In this document: positions 7,754 through 16,952 of the stretch, in pieces
Layout: each line of letters begins with the position of its first letter
Numbering within the stretch: position 1 is the stretch's first letter
Made by a program: the position numbers and the translations under genes
Assembly (NCBI RefSeq): GCF_003233655.1
Contig: NZ_CP029835.1
Span: 186,001 to 250,000 of the forward strand
Origin: Azospirillum ramasamyi
GTDB taxonomy: Bacteria; Pseudomonadota; Alphaproteobacteria; Azospirillales; Azospirillaceae
Length of the DNA: 64,000 bases
Direction: 5' to 3'
Notes under the pieces: model-generated
What the model was told of the DNA's origin: nothing
What the model saw: the letters and a program-made list of their open reading frames with translations, nothing else
Databases searched by the model: none

Positions 7754-8760
7754 CAGAAGTAGCCTTCCTGCTTCTTCGCCTCCATCGAGGCGGCGGCGTC
7801 CTGGTCGATCACCCGGCCCTGCCGTTCCGAACTGGTGGACAGCAGCATCTCGCGGATGATCTCGGGCAGGGTGGCGGCGGTGCTGCGCACGGCCCCGGTC
7901 AGCGGATAGCAGCCGAGCGTGCGGAAGCGCACCCAGGCCATCTCCGGCACCTCGCCGGGCTTCAGCGGCAGCCGGTCGTCGTCGACCATGATGAGAGTGC
8001 CGTCGCGCTCCACCACCGGGCGGGGCTTGGCGAAATAGAGCGGCACCACCGGGATGTTCTCCTGGTGGATGTATTGCCAGATGTCCAGCTCGGTCCAGTT
8101 CGACAGCGGGAAGACGCGGATGCTCTCGCCCTTGTGGATGCGCCCGTTGTAGAGGCTCCACAGCTCCGGCCGCTGGTTCTTCGGCTCCCAGCGGTGGGTG
8201 GCCGTGCGGAAGGAGAAGACGCGCTCCTTGGCGCGGCTCTTCTCCTCGTCGCGGCGCGCCCCGCCGAAGGCGGCGTCGAAACCGTGGGCGTCGAGCGCCT
8301 GTTTGAGCGCCTGGGTCTTCATCACGTCCGTGTGGACGGCCGAGCCGTGGCTGACCGGGCCGATGCCCTGGCGCACGCCCTCCCGGTTGATGTGGACCAT
8401 CAGGTCGATGCCCAGCTCCCGCGCCGTGCGGTCGCGGAATTCGATCATCTCCCGGAATTTCCAGGTCGTGTCGACATGCAGCAGCGGGAAGGGCGGCTTG
8501 GACGGGTAGAAGGCCTTCATCGCCAGATGCAGCAGCACCGAGCTGTCCTTGCCCACGGAATAGAGCATGACCGGCTTCTGGAACTGGGCCGCCACCTCGC
8601 GCATGATGTGGATGCTCTCCGCCTCCAGCCTTTGCAGGTGGGTGAGGCGGGCGGGCGTGGTCAGGATCGCCGGCAAGCTGCCCTCAGGACCGGAGGCGGG
8701 GCCGGGCTCGGAAAGCTCCCTCGCCGCGGGGCGGGTGTCGAGCAGCGGATCAAGAAGCAT
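7753..8760 (-). CDS. cysD: sulfate adenylyltransferase subunit 2 (CysD, NodP type)
   Basis: The catalytic subunit of ATP sulfurylase, 335 residues, working as a complex with CysN. The PP-loop nucleotide motif SVGKDSS lies at 68-74, followed by HVDTTWKFREMIEFRD and FGGARRDEEKSRAKERVFSF, all diagnostic. The N-terminus is about 30 residues longer than the usual 300-residue CysD, with a low-complexity Pro/Gly stretch. The ATG at 8760 overlaps the end of the sulfotransferase frame by 11 bases and the gene runs into cysNC, so the three genes form one minus-strand operon. Confidence 0.95.
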   Translation of the reverse strand: MLLDPLLDTRPAARELSEPGPASGPEGSLPAILTTPARLTHLQRLEAESIHIMREVAAQFQKPVMLYSVGKDSSVLLHLAMKAFYPSKPPFPLLHVDTTWKFREMIEFRDRTARELGIDLMVHINREGVRQGIGPVSHGSAVHTDVMKTQALKQALDAHGFDAAFGGARRDEEKSRAKERVFSFRTATHRWEPKNQRPELWSLYNGRIHKGESIRVFPLSNWTELDIWQYIHQENIPVVPLYFAKPRPVVERDGTLIMVDDDRLPLKPGEVPEMAWVRFRTLGCYPLTGAVRSTAATLPEIIREMLLSTSSERQGRVIDQDAAASMEAKKQEGYF

Positions 8761-9916
8761 AGCCGGCCTTCTTCTGCATGTCTCCGGCCACGGCATCGAA
8801 CACCGTCCGACGCTTGCGCGACCACTCGATCGGGCGCTTCGACGGATCGAAGCCCTTGGGTTTCTCGACGGGCGTCCAACTGACCTCGCCATTGCTGCGC
8901 GAGGCGCGGGACGACCCGAGGATGGGCAGGTCGCCGATCCGCTCGAACGGATAGCGCGTCTCCTGCAGCTCCAGAAAACGCATAAGGTCGCGGACCGTGC
9001 CGTCGGGGGCGGCAACCGCATCCTCGAAGCGGACCAGCCGGCAGGAATCGGCGCTCATGCGGCTCTGCGCCTCCAGCGCCGCCTCGGTGCCGAAGCTCCA
9101 TTCGCGGCAGACGTCGGCGAAGGTCCGGCCGAGGAAGCGCAGCGGCCAGGTGTCGATGGTGGACTGCACGGCGCGCATGCCGTCGCGCAGCACGATCAGG
9201 CAGCGCTCCGCCGGGAACAGGTAGGGGAAGTACCGCATCATCCGGGTGTGGGGCGACTTGATCACCACCGTCTTGTCGGCCGGAAACTCCGCCTCGATGC
9301 GGCGCAGGAAGCCGCTCACCATATAGCAGAAGGTCTCCAGGTCGCGGAACGATTCCCGGTTGCGCTGGTAGAGGCGCAGGAAGCGCCCCTCATAGGCGCG
9401 GGCGTCCTCCACCGTGTTCAGGAAGGGCAGTTCCCGGATGCCGAAGGGGTTGACCACCACGTCGGGGTGCAGTTCCAGCAGGCTCTGGAGATAGTTGGTG
9501 CCGCTGCGCGGCATCACCCCGTGCAGGAAGACGATCCGCGGCGCGCGGCGCGGGCCGGCGGCGGCAGTGGGAGTGGCAGCGTCCTGCGGGAGCCCGCGGA
9601 CCGACTGCGCCACCGCCCTCAGATGACGGGCGTTCTCTTCCCCGAACCAGGGATCGAAGAAACTCGACCGTTCCGTGCTGGGGAGTCGAAGAAGCCGTTT
9701 TCCGACAAAGCCGATTTCCTTCTGAAGTCGATGAACCGCTCCACCTCCGAAATGATTTCGAAGAGATGCGGCATAATGATCGGCTGTCAGGGCTTTCGCA
9801 TTCCGAAACACAACGGCCTCCTTTGCGTCACCTCTGCGCTTGGCATCTCGAATTTTCCTGTTTCTTGACGGTCGATGCGCCGTTTCAGCAAATTCGGCAA
9901 TCGCCGCTTCCCACAC
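8750..9916 (-). CDS. PAPS-dependent sulfotransferase
   Basis: A 388-residue sulfotransferase-domain protein that should move sulfate from PAPS to an acceptor, probably a surface polysaccharide sugar. The 5'-phosphosulfate loop PRSGTNYL is at 136-143 and the 3'-phosphate region LIVLRDGMRAVQST follows near 240-253; KSPHTRMMRYFPYLFP between them is also typical. The gene starts with GTG at 9916 after a low-GC intergenic region; the first 60 residues are basic and not conserved-looking, so the start is uncertain. It heads the cysD-cysNC operon, giving a self-contained sulfation cassette like rhizobial NodH-NodPQ. The acceptor cannot be told from sequence, and no Nod-factor genes are nearby. Confidence 0.88.
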   Translation of the reverse strand: MWEAAIAEFAETAHRPSRNRKIRDAKRRGDAKEAVVFRNAKALTADHYAASLRNHFGGGAVHRLQKEIGFVGKRLLRLPSTERSSFFDPWFGEENARHLRAVAQSVRGLPQDAATPTAAAGPRRAPRIVFLHGVMPRSGTNYLQSLLELHPDVVVNPFGIRELPFLNTVEDARAYEGRFLRLYQRNRESFRDLETFCYMVSGFLRRIEAEFPADKTVVIKSPHTRMMRYFPYLFPAERCLIVLRDGMRAVQSTIDTWPLRFLGRTFADVCREWSFGTEAALEAQSRMSADSCRLVRFEDAVAAPDGTVRDLMRFLELQETRYPFERIGDLPILGSSRASRSNGEVSWTPVEKPKGFDPSKRPIEWSRKRRTVFDAVAGDMQKKAGYAS

Positions 9917-10008
9917 CTTGTTATGGTCCTAACGGATTGGCTTTTTTAGCTCTAATCTGGATCTAACCCCATGGTCCTACAATTATGCGGGTATATAATA
10001 CAATGGTG

Positions 10009-10020
10009 TGATGCGCATCA
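10009..10020. promoter_or_regulatory. perfect palindrome TGATGCGCATCA, candidate operator
   Basis: A 12-base perfect palindrome; ten of its bases recur at 10097-10106, 88 bases further. Two copies in a low-GC divergent promoter region suggest a regulator-binding site, but the regulator is unknown. Confidence 0.4.
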
Positions 10021-10031
10021 TGCAGACTTTC

Positions 10032-10045
10032 CATTGAATTCAATG
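10032..10045. promoter_or_regulatory. perfect palindrome CATTGAATTCAATG, candidate operator
   Basis: A 14-base perfect palindrome located 12 bases after the first one. Its composition is unlike the GC-rich genome, which makes a chance occurrence less likely. Function is inferred from position only. Confidence 0.4.
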
Positions 10046-10392
10046 TCCCTATCTTGTAAGTAGAGAAGAAGCGATTGAAAAGGAATTCATTTGTACTGAT
10101 GCGCATTCCGGAATCACCCTCTGCTTATTCTGCGGAATTAGCCCATGGAGGCTAAACGTCCGACTTATTCATCCAGACATTCCCCCTCTGGATAGCAGAC
10201 CTTCCTGAGTGGACTCACCGGTACTCCGATCTTTCGGATAAACGGGTGGAACAGAAGGTTTGTGCCACCGTCCGTTCTTTTTTCCGGAAGGATGGCAGGG
10301 CGGGCACCCTGCCGCTTGGCGGGGATGCTTTCACTTGAACGCCGCAGGAGCGGGGGTTATGGTCGGGCCGCCGCAGACGGGGATACTCTAAA

Positions 10393-11241
10393 TTGTTTAA
10401 CTCTCAGTCGGGAAACCCCACGGTAGCGGGTTTCGGCGCCGGTCCCTTTGCCCTTTTCCAGACCGCCTGGCACCACAGGTCGCTGATCCTGCGGCTGGCC
10501 CGGCGCGAGATCGACGCCCGCTACCGCGGGTCGATGCTGGGCATCGTCTGGGCGGTGCTGAACCCGATCCTGATGCTGGCGGTCTACACCTTCGTCTTCT
10601 CGGTGGTGTTCCAGGCGCGCTGGGGGACGAGCGGCGAGAGCAACACCGAATTCGCCCTGCTGCTGTTCTCCGGCCTGATCCTGTTCAACGTGCTGGGCGA
10701 ATGCCTGAACCGGGCGCCCGGCCTGCTGCTGGAGAATGTCAGCTACATCAAGAAGGTGGTCTTCCCGCTGGAGATCCTGCCGCTGGTGTCGCTGGCCGTG
10801 GCGCTGTTCAACGCCGGCATCGGCTTCGTCATCCTGGTCGTCTTCCATCTGCTGGTCGCCGGGCTGCCGCCGCTGACGGCGCTGCTGATGCCGCTGGTGC
10901 TGGTGCCCCTGTGCCTGACCACGCTGGGGCTCAGCTGGTTCTTCGCCGCGGCCGGCGTGTTCCTGCGCGACATCCGGCAGGTGGTGGGGGTGGGCGTCAC
11001 CGTGCTGATGTTCCTCAGCCCGATCTTCTACCCGATGACCGCGATTCCCGAGCGTTTCCGCGCCATCCTGCACCTGAACCCGATGACCTCGATCCTGGAG
11101 CAGTCGAAAGATCTGCTGTTCTGGGGCCGCATCCCGTCGCCGGTGGACTGGGGGCTGGCGACGCTGGGCGCCTGGGTGGTGGCGTGGCTCGGCTATCTCT
11201 GGTTCATGAAGACCCGCCGGGGGTTCGCCGATGTCGTCTGA
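10393..11241 (+). CDS. wzm: ABC-2 type polysaccharide export permease (Wzm)
   Basis: A 282-residue inner-membrane permease for ABC-dependent export of O-antigen or capsule. It has the ABC2 membrane pattern: the amphipathic segment LRLARREIDARYRGSMLGI, then about six hydrophobic helices, with FLRDIRQVVGVGVTVLMFLS before the last pair. The only plausible start is a TTG at 10393 without a clear ribosome site, and it follows a long regulatory region. The end overlaps wzt by 11 bases, as usual for these pairs. The substrate is probably the glycan assembled by the downstream glycosyltransferase and the dTDP-rhamnose genes. Confidence 0.92.
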   Translation: MFNSQSGNPTVAGFGAGPFALFQTAWHHRSLILRLARREIDARYRGSMLGIVWAVLNPILMLAVYTFVFSVVFQARWGTSGESNTEFALLLFSGLILFNVLGECLNRAPGLLLENVSYIKKVVFPLEILPLVSLAVALFNAGIGFVILVVFHLLVAGLPPLTALLMPLVLVPLCLTTLGLSWFFAAAGVFLRDIRQVVGVGVTVLMFLSPIFYPMTAIPERFRAILHLNPMTSILEQSKDLLFWGRIPSPVDWGLATLGAWVVAWLGYLWFMKTRRGFADVV

Positions 11242-12652
11242 GACCGATACCCCCGCCGGCACCCCCGCCGGCACCCCCGTCGTCATCCGCGCCGAAGGGC
11301 TGGGCAAGGCCTACGCCATCTTCAAGCGCCCGCAGGACCGGCTGAAGCAGATGCTGGTGCGCGGCCGGCGCAAATATTACGACGAGTACTGGGCCCTGCG
11401 CGGCGTCGACCTGGAGGTCCGCCGCGGCGAGACGGTCGGGCTGATCGGGCGCAACGGCTCGGGCAAGTCGACCTTCCTGCAGCTTCTCTGCGGCACGCTG
11501 ACGCCGACCTCCGGCCGCATCGCGGTGGACGGCCGCATCGCGGCGCTGCTGGAGCTGGGCGCCGGCTTCAACCCGGAATTCACCGGGCGCGAGAACGTCT
11601 ATCTCGCCGCCTCGGTGCTGGGATTGTCGAACGAGCAGATCGCCGAGCGCTACCAGTCCATCGCCGAGTTCGCGGGCATCGGCGACTTCATCGAACAGCC
11701 GGTGAAGCTCTATTCCAGCGGCATGTACGCCCGCCTCGCCTTCGCGGTGGCGGCGCATGTCGATGCCGACATCATGATCGTCGACGAGATCCTGGCGGTC
11801 GGCGACGCCTCCTTCACCCAGAAATGCATGCGCTTCATCCACCGCTTCAAGGAGCGCGGCACCCTGTTCTTCGTGTCGCACGACACCGGACAGGTGGTGA
11901 ACCTGTGCGACCGGGTGGTGTGGCTGGACAACGGGTCGGTGCGGGCGGTCGGCCCGGCCAAGGAGGTCTGCCACGACTATCTGGCCGCGCTCTACAGCGA
12001 CCAGGACACCTCGCGCGGCTTCCGCATCGGCGGCGCCCGCCAGGCGCTGCCCCAGGCCAGGCGCGAGGAACCGGTGGAGGATGCCCGCGCCGAACTGCTG
12101 AAGGCCTCGCAGCACCGCAACGCCATCGAGGTGTTCGATTTCAACGACAGCGGCCCCTGGTTCGGCAACCGCGGCGCCACCATCACCAACGTCTCGATCC
12201 TGGATGCCGAGGAGCTGCCGCTCAGCGTGCTGGAGGGCGGCGAGGTCATCGTGCTGAAGGTGGACTGCCGGGCCGAGCAGCAGGTCCACCGCCCCATCGT
12301 CGGCTTCTACGTGAAGGACAAGCTGGGCCAGAACCTGTTCGGCGACAACACCTTCCTCAGCTACCAGCTCGACCCCGTCACCATCCCGGCCGGCCAGGAC
12401 TTCGCCGCCCGCTTCCGCTTCCAGATGCCCTATCTGCCCAGCGGCGACTTCTCCATCACCGTGGCGCTCGCCGAGGGCACGCAGGAGGACCACGTCCAGC
12501 ACCATTGGGTCGAGGACGCGCTGTTCTTCAAGGTCCACGCCAGCCATGTCGTGCGCGGGCTGGTCGGCATGCCGATGCTGGCGATCACGCTGGAGGCGGA
12601 GGGGGCGTCGGCACCCCGGGCAACTCCCCAGGCGGCGCCCGCGACAAAATAG
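11231..12652 (+). CDS. wzt: ABC transporter ATPase with C-terminal glycan-binding domain (Wzt)
   Basis: A 473-residue ATPase partner of Wzm. The ATPase half has Walker A GRNGSGKST (73-81), the signature YSSGMYARLAF and Walker B DIMIVDEILAVGD. A C-terminal extension of about 180 residues contains the beta-sandwich typical of Wzt_C (IVGFYVKDKLGQNLFGDNT). That domain in known long-form Wzt proteins binds the non-reducing end of the finished glycan, so chain capping probably gates export. The methyltransferase domain in the next gene could provide such a cap; this is inference. Confidence 0.93.
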   Translation: MSSETDTPAGTPAGTPVVIRAEGLGKAYAIFKRPQDRLKQMLVRGRRKYYDEYWALRGVDLEVRRGETVGLIGRNGSGKSTFLQLLCGTLTPTSGRIAVDGRIAALLELGAGFNPEFTGRENVYLAASVLGLSNEQIAERYQSIAEFAGIGDFIEQPVKLYSSGMYARLAFAVAAHVDADIMIVDEILAVGDASFTQKCMRFIHRFKERGTLFFVSHDTGQVVNLCDRVVWLDNGSVRAVGPAKEVCHDYLAALYSDQDTSRGFRIGGARQALPQARREEPVEDARAELLKASQHRNAIEVFDFNDSGPWFGNRGATITNVSILDAEELPLSVLEGGEVIVLKVDCRAEQQVHRPIVGFYVKDKLGQNLFGDNTFLSYQLDPVTIPAGQDFAARFRFQMPYLPSGDFSITVALAEGTQEDHVQHHWVEDALFFKVHASHVVRGLVGMPMLAITLEAEGASAPRATPQAAPATK

Positions 12653-12898
12653 GGTCCACCTTCCGGCAAGCCCCCGACGCCCCCCGGCCAACCCTCCGCA
12701 TGCCCCGGGTGAGGCAGGAAAACCGCAGTTCCGGGCATTGTTGGGTACCGCAAAGCGGGTTCCGGTCAGCGGCTTGCATTCCGGCGGGGTGTCAGCGTAT
12801 GTGTGTCGGCGGCTTTGACGGGGCCGTCCGGCGGGCCTGGAAAATGGTGCCCGATGGGCCGCATCCCGCCGCGAAGCCAGGCAGAAGAAGAGGCGCAG

Positions 12899-15800
12899 GT
12901 GGATTCGTTTTTGAAGGACCAGGGATCGGACACTCTCCGTCGCATCTGCCGGCCGATCACGCTCCTGACCCCGGATCTCGTCACGGCGCCGGCCTCCTGG
13001 CTCGGCCATGTGCCCTTCGCCTTCTGGATCGTCGAGGCGCTGCGGCCGGACAGCCTCGTCGAGCTGGGAACGCACACCGGCAACTCCTATGCCGCCTTCT
13101 GCCAGGCCGTCCGCCATGTCGGGCTGCCGACCTCCTGCTATGCCGTCGACACCTGGGCCGGCGACCCGCAGGCGGGCTTCTACGGCGACGACATCTACAA
13201 CACGCTCGCCGCCTACCATGACCCGCGCTATGCCGGCTTCTCGCGCCTGCTGCGCATGACCTTCGACGACGCGCTGGTCCATTTCGCCGACGGCAGCGTC
13301 GACCTGCTGCACATCGACGGGCTGCACACCTACGAGGCGGTGCGCCACGATTTCGAGACGTGGCTGCCGAAGATGAGCCGCCGCGGCGTGGTGCTGTTCC
13401 ACGACATCAACGTGCGCAAGGACGATTTCGGCGTCTGGCGCCTGTGGGACGAGATCACCCGCGACTATCCGTCCTTCACCTTCCTGCACTCCAACGGCCT
13501 GGGCGTGCTTGGCGTCGGCACCGATCTGCCCGACGCGCTGCATGAGCTGTTCGCCGTGCAGAAGGCCGGCGGCGAGGGGCTGCGGGCCGTCCGCAGCTGG
13601 TTCGACCGGCTGGGCGACGCCGCCATCGAGGCCGAGGCCATCCAGCGCCTGGAAGAGCAGGAAAAGCACCTGCGCACCGAGGTGGCGATGGTCCGCAAGG
13701 TGCTGGACGACCAGATCGCCCACAGCGAAGAGCTGAAGGGCATGATCGCGACGCGCGACCGCGACATCGCCCTGATCCAGGGCTGGCTCGGCGACCATCA
13801 GGCCGAAATCCGCCGGCAGGGCGATGCGCTCGCCGAGATGGCGGAGGACCTGGCCGACCGCGAGCGCAACCTCGCCGCCCATGCCCGCGAGCTGGCGGCG
13901 CGCGAGCAGGCGATCGCCGAACTGCACGGGGTGGTCGCCAGCCGCGACCAGCACATCCACAGCCTGGTCAACTCCACCTCCTGGAAGCTGTCGGCGCCGG
14001 TGCGCAAGCTGGGCCGGCTGACCCACAAGGCCGGCCGCTTCTACCGCCGCCGGCTGCACAACATCACGCTTGAGCCGCTGCACGACGTGAAGCCCAGCCC
14101 GCAGGGCGGCTACGAGGCGACCGGCAGCGACCCCGCCTTCCTGCTGCGTTCCGACCGCGGCCGGCTGCCCGGCCACTGGTGCGTGATCTCCTACCGCGTC
14201 GTCCGCGCCTCGGCCCCGCTGGTGCCGGTGATCTATGTCGATGACGGCAACGGATTCGACGAGCGGACGATGATCCGCCTGCCGGTCGACACGGTGGGCG
14301 AGTTCCGCCAGCTGGCCCTGCTGCCGCAGACGGTCAAGGCGCTGCGCTTCGACCCGGCCACCCGGCCGCTGTCCTTCGAGATCGCCGACTTCACCATCCG
14401 CGAGATCGGCAAGACCAACATCCTGCTCGACTATGTCCGGCAGAACCAGCCGGCGCGCGTGCTGGACTATCTGCGCCGCCACGGCTGGCAGGCGACCAAG
14501 CAGCGCGTCCTGCAGGAACTGCAGCCGAACCGCTGGTCGGCCGACTACAAGTCGTGGGTGCGGATGTACGACACCCTGACGCCGGAGGACGGGACGGCGA
14601 TCAAGGCCGACATCGCCCGGCTGCCGGTGCGCCCGCGCTTCTCCGTGGTCATGCCGGTCTACAACACGCCGGAGCCCTATCTGCGCGAGGCGCTGGACTC
14701 CGTGCTGGCCCAGTTCTATCCGGACTGGGAGCTGTGCATCGCCGACGACGCCTCCACCGCGCCGCACGTGACGAAGGTGCTGGCCGAATACAAGGCGCGA
14801 GACAACCGCATCAAGGTGGTCCGGCGCGAGACCAACGGCCACATCTCCGCCGCCAGCAACAGCGCGCTGGAGCTGGCGACCGGCGATTTCGTGGCGCTGA
14901 TGGACCATGACGACCGGCTGCCGCCGCATGCGCTCTACATGGTCGCGGCCGAGCTGGCGCGCCATCCCGACGCCGACATCCTCTATTCCGACGAGGACAA
15001 GATCGATGCGGACGGCGAGCGCTACGACCCGCATTTCAAGTCGGACTTCAATCCGGACCTGCTGCACGGCCAGAACATGGTCAACCACCTGGGCGTCTTC
15101 CGCCGCTCGCTGATCGAGCGGGCCGGCGGCTTCCGCCTGGGCTTCGAGGGCAGCCAGGACTACGACCTGACCCTGCGCGCGGTCGAGCAGACGACTCCTG
15201 AGCGCATCCGCCACATCCCGGCGATCCTCTACCATTGGCGCGTCTTCCCGGAATCCTCGGCCTTCTCCACGGTCGAGCTGCCGCGCGCTACCGCCGCCGC
15301 CCACAGGGCGCTGACCGAGCATTTCCAGCGCCGTGGCGTCGACGCCACGGTGGAGACCTCGCCGGCGACCGCCCGCTTCACCCGCATCCGCTACACCCTG
15401 CCGGCGAAGCTGCCGCGGGTGTCGCTGATCGTGCCGACGCGCGACAAGGTCGACCTGCTGAAGGGCTGCGTCGACGGGCTGCTGCACCGCACCGACTATC
15501 CGGATCTGGAAATCCTGATCGTCGACAACAACAGCGAGGAAGCGGCGACCTTCGCCTATTTCGACACGCTGAAGGACGAGCCGCGGGTGCGGGTGCTGAC
15601 CTACAAGGCGCCCTTCAACTACTCCTCGATCAACAACTTCGCCGCCGCCGAGGCGACCGGCGAGGTTCTGGGCCTGATCAACAACGACATCGAGGTGATG
15701 GAGCCGGGCTGGCTGGCCGAGATGGTGTCGCACGCCCTGCGGCCGGAGGTCGGCGCGGTCGGCGCCAAGCTCTATTACGCCGACGGCACCATCCAGCATG

Positions 15801-16312
15801 CCGGCGTCGTCACCGGCATCTGCGGCGTGGCCGGCCATGTCCACAAGGGGCTGACCCGCGACGCCTACGGCTATTTCAGCCGGGCCCAGCTGACCCAGGA
15901 TCTGTCCTGCGTCACCGCCGCCTGCCTGATCCTGCGCAAGGAGATCTTCGACGAGGTCGGCGGGCTGAATTCCGAGCATCTCGCCGTCGCCTTCAACGAC
16001 GTCGATTTCTGCCTGCGCATCCGCGAGAAGGGCTATCTGGTCGTCTGGACGCCCTTCGCCGAGCTGTACCATCTGGAATCGGCCTCGCGCGGGCCGGACA
16101 CCGCCCCCGACAAGGTCAAGCGCTTCATGGGCGAGGTCGCCTACATGCAGGAGCGCTGGGGCGACAGCCTGCTTCAGGATCCCTACTACAACCCGAACCT
16201 GACGCTGGACGCCGAGAATTTCGGGCTGGCCTTCCCGCCGCGCACGGTCAAGCCGTGGCTGCGCAAGGCCTGCCCCGAGCTGCGCAAAGAGCGCCTGAAG
16301 GAAAGCATCTGA
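12899..16312 (+). CDS. multidomain protein: methyltransferase, coiled coil and two family-2 glycosyltransferases
   Basis: A polypeptide of about 1137 residues, likely the O-antigen or exopolysaccharide polymer assembler. Order of domains: class I SAM methyltransferase with VELGTHTGNSY at about 53-63 and LHIDGLHTYEAVRHDFETW; a heptad-rich coiled coil at about 240-365; a beta-sandwich-like linker; a first GT2 domain (FSVVMPVYNTPEPYLREALD, near 581; DHDDRLPPHAL); and a second GT2 domain (VSLIVPTRDKVDLLKGCVDG, near 840; NNDIEVMEPGWLAEM). The frame is open from 12803. The GTG at 12899 is favoured by AAGAAGAGG just upstream; ATG 12854 is an alternative. It lies downstream of wzt and 3 bases before rmlC. 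The domain chain resembles WbdA/WbdD-type logic fused in one protein, but the linkages formed cannot be predicted. Confidence 0.88.
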   Translation: MDSFLKDQGSDTLRRICRPITLLTPDLVTAPASWLGHVPFAFWIVEALRPDSLVELGTHTGNSYAAFCQAVRHVGLPTSCYAVDTWAGDPQAGFYGDDIYNTLAAYHDPRYAGFSRLLRMTFDDALVHFADGSVDLLHIDGLHTYEAVRHDFETWLPKMSRRGVVLFHDINVRKDDFGVWRLWDEITRDYPSFTFLHSNGLGVLGVGTDLPDALHELFAVQKAGGEGLRAVRSWFDRLGDAAIEAEAIQRLEEQEKHLRTEVAMVRKVLDDQIAHSEELKGMIATRDRDIALIQGWLGDHQAEIRRQGDALAEMAEDLADRERNLAAHARELAAREQAIAELHGVVASRDQHIHSLVNSTSWKLSAPVRKLGRLTHKAGRFYRRRLHNITLEPLHDVKPSPQGGYEATGSDPAFLLRSDRGRLPGHWCVISYRVVRASAPLVPVIYVDDGNGFDERTMIRLPVDTVGEFRQLALLPQTVKALRFDPATRPLSFEIADFTIREIGKTNILLDYVRQNQPARVLDYLRRHGWQATKQRVLQELQPNRWSADYKSWVRMYDTLTPEDGTAIKADIARLPVRPRFSVVMPVYNTPEPYLREALDSVLAQFYPDWELCIADDASTAPHVTKVLAEYKARDNRIKVVRRETNGHISAASNSALELATGDFVALMDHDDRLPPHALYMVAAELARHPDADILYSDEDKIDADGERYDPHFKSDFNPDLLHGQNMVNHLGVFRRSLIERAGGFRLGFEGSQDYDLTLRAVEQTTPERIRHIPAILYHWRVFPESSAFSTVELPRATAAAHRALTEHFQRRGVDATVETSPATARFTRIRYTLPAKLPRVSLIVPTRDKVDLLKGCVDGLLHRTDYPDLEILIVDNNSEEAATFAYFDTLKDEPRVRVLTYKAPFNYSSINNFAAAEATGEVLGLINNDIEVMEPGWLAEMVSHALRPEVGAVGAKLYYADGTIQHAGVVTGICGVAGHVHKGLTRDAYGYFSRAQLTQDLSCVTAACLILRKEIFDEVGGLNSEHLAVAFNDVDFCLRIREKGYLVVWTPFAELYHLESASRGPDTAPDKVKRFMGEVAYMQERWGDSLLQDPYYNPNLTLDAENFGLAFPPRTVKPWLRKACPELRKERLKESI

Positions 16313-16315
16313 GCC

Positions 16316-16867
16316 ATGGACGTCGTTTCCCTCGACATTCCCGACGTTAAGATCATCCGCCCGAAGAAGTTCGGCGACCACCGCGGCTTCTTCTCGGAGA
16401 CCTACACCAAGAAGACGTTCGAGGCGGCCGGGCTGCATTACGACTTCGTGCAGGACAACCACTCGCTGTCGGCCGAGGTCGGCACCGTGCGCGGCCTGCA
16501 TTTCCAGCTGCCGCCCTTCGCCCAGGACAAGCTGGTGCGGGTGGTGCGCGGCGCCATCCTGGACGTGGCGGTCGACATCCGGAAGGATTCCCCCACCTTC
16601 GGCCGGCATGTCAGCGCGGTGATCAGCGCCGCCGACTGGAACCAGATCCTGGTGCCGATCGGCTTCGCCCACGGCTTCTGCACGCTGGAGCCGGACACCG
16701 AGGTCATCTACAAGGTGACCAACTATTATTCGGCCGAGCATGACCGCGGCCTGCTGTGGAACGATCCGGCACTCGGCATCGACTGGCCGGTCGCCGCGGA
16801 CAAGGCCCGGCTGTCGGACAAGGACCACAAGCATCCGACCTTCGCCCAGCTTGGCGACTGGTTCTGA
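16316..16867 (+). CDS. rfbC: dTDP-4-dehydrorhamnose 3,5-epimerase
   Basis: RmlC, 183 residues, the usual size. It epimerises dTDP-4-keto-6-deoxyglucose on the way to dTDP-L-rhamnose. Diagnostic motifs are FGDHRGFFSETYTKKTFE, VRGLHFQLPP with the catalytic histidine, and a late YSAEHDRGLLWNDP with the catalytic Tyr/Asp region. It begins 3 bases after the glycosyltransferase stop and heads the set rfbC-rfbB-rfbD-rfbA, so rhamnose is probably a component of the exported glycan. Confidence 0.96.
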   Translation: MDVVSLDIPDVKIIRPKKFGDHRGFFSETYTKKTFEAAGLHYDFVQDNHSLSAEVGTVRGLHFQLPPFAQDKLVRVVRGAILDVAVDIRKDSPTFGRHVSAVISAADWNQILVPIGFAHGFCTLEPDTEVIYKVTNYYSAEHDRGLLWNDPALGIDWPVAADKARLSDKDHKHPTFAQLGDWF

Positions 16868-16900
16868 CGGCGCTATTGGATTTCGGCTCTTTTTGCCCGG

Positions 16901-16922
16901 TGGGGCGTGCGGCCCCGTTTTT
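16901..16922 (+). terminator. terminator-like hairpin with T-run between rfbC and rfbB
   Basis: GGGGC (16901-16905) and GCCCC (16911-16915) are followed by G and six Ts (16917-16922). Just after it GGCCCCGTTTTTT repeats. The short stem suggests partial attenuation within the rhamnose operon rather than full termination. Confidence 0.4.
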
Positions 16923-16952
16923 GGCCCCGTTTTTTGGCGGTAAGGTGGTTTG

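Larger units (their letters stand above)
9917..10392. other. low-GC divergent intergenic region with palindromes
   Basis: About 475 bases between the sulfotransferase operon (minus) and wzm (plus), clearly richer in A and T than its surroundings over roughly 9870-10260. No gene was found. It carries several perfect palindromes (10009-10020, 10032-10045), a partial copy of the first (10097-10106), and a GC hairpin GGCAGGG/CCCTGCC (10294-10313). It is the probable control region for both operons. Confidence 0.6.
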
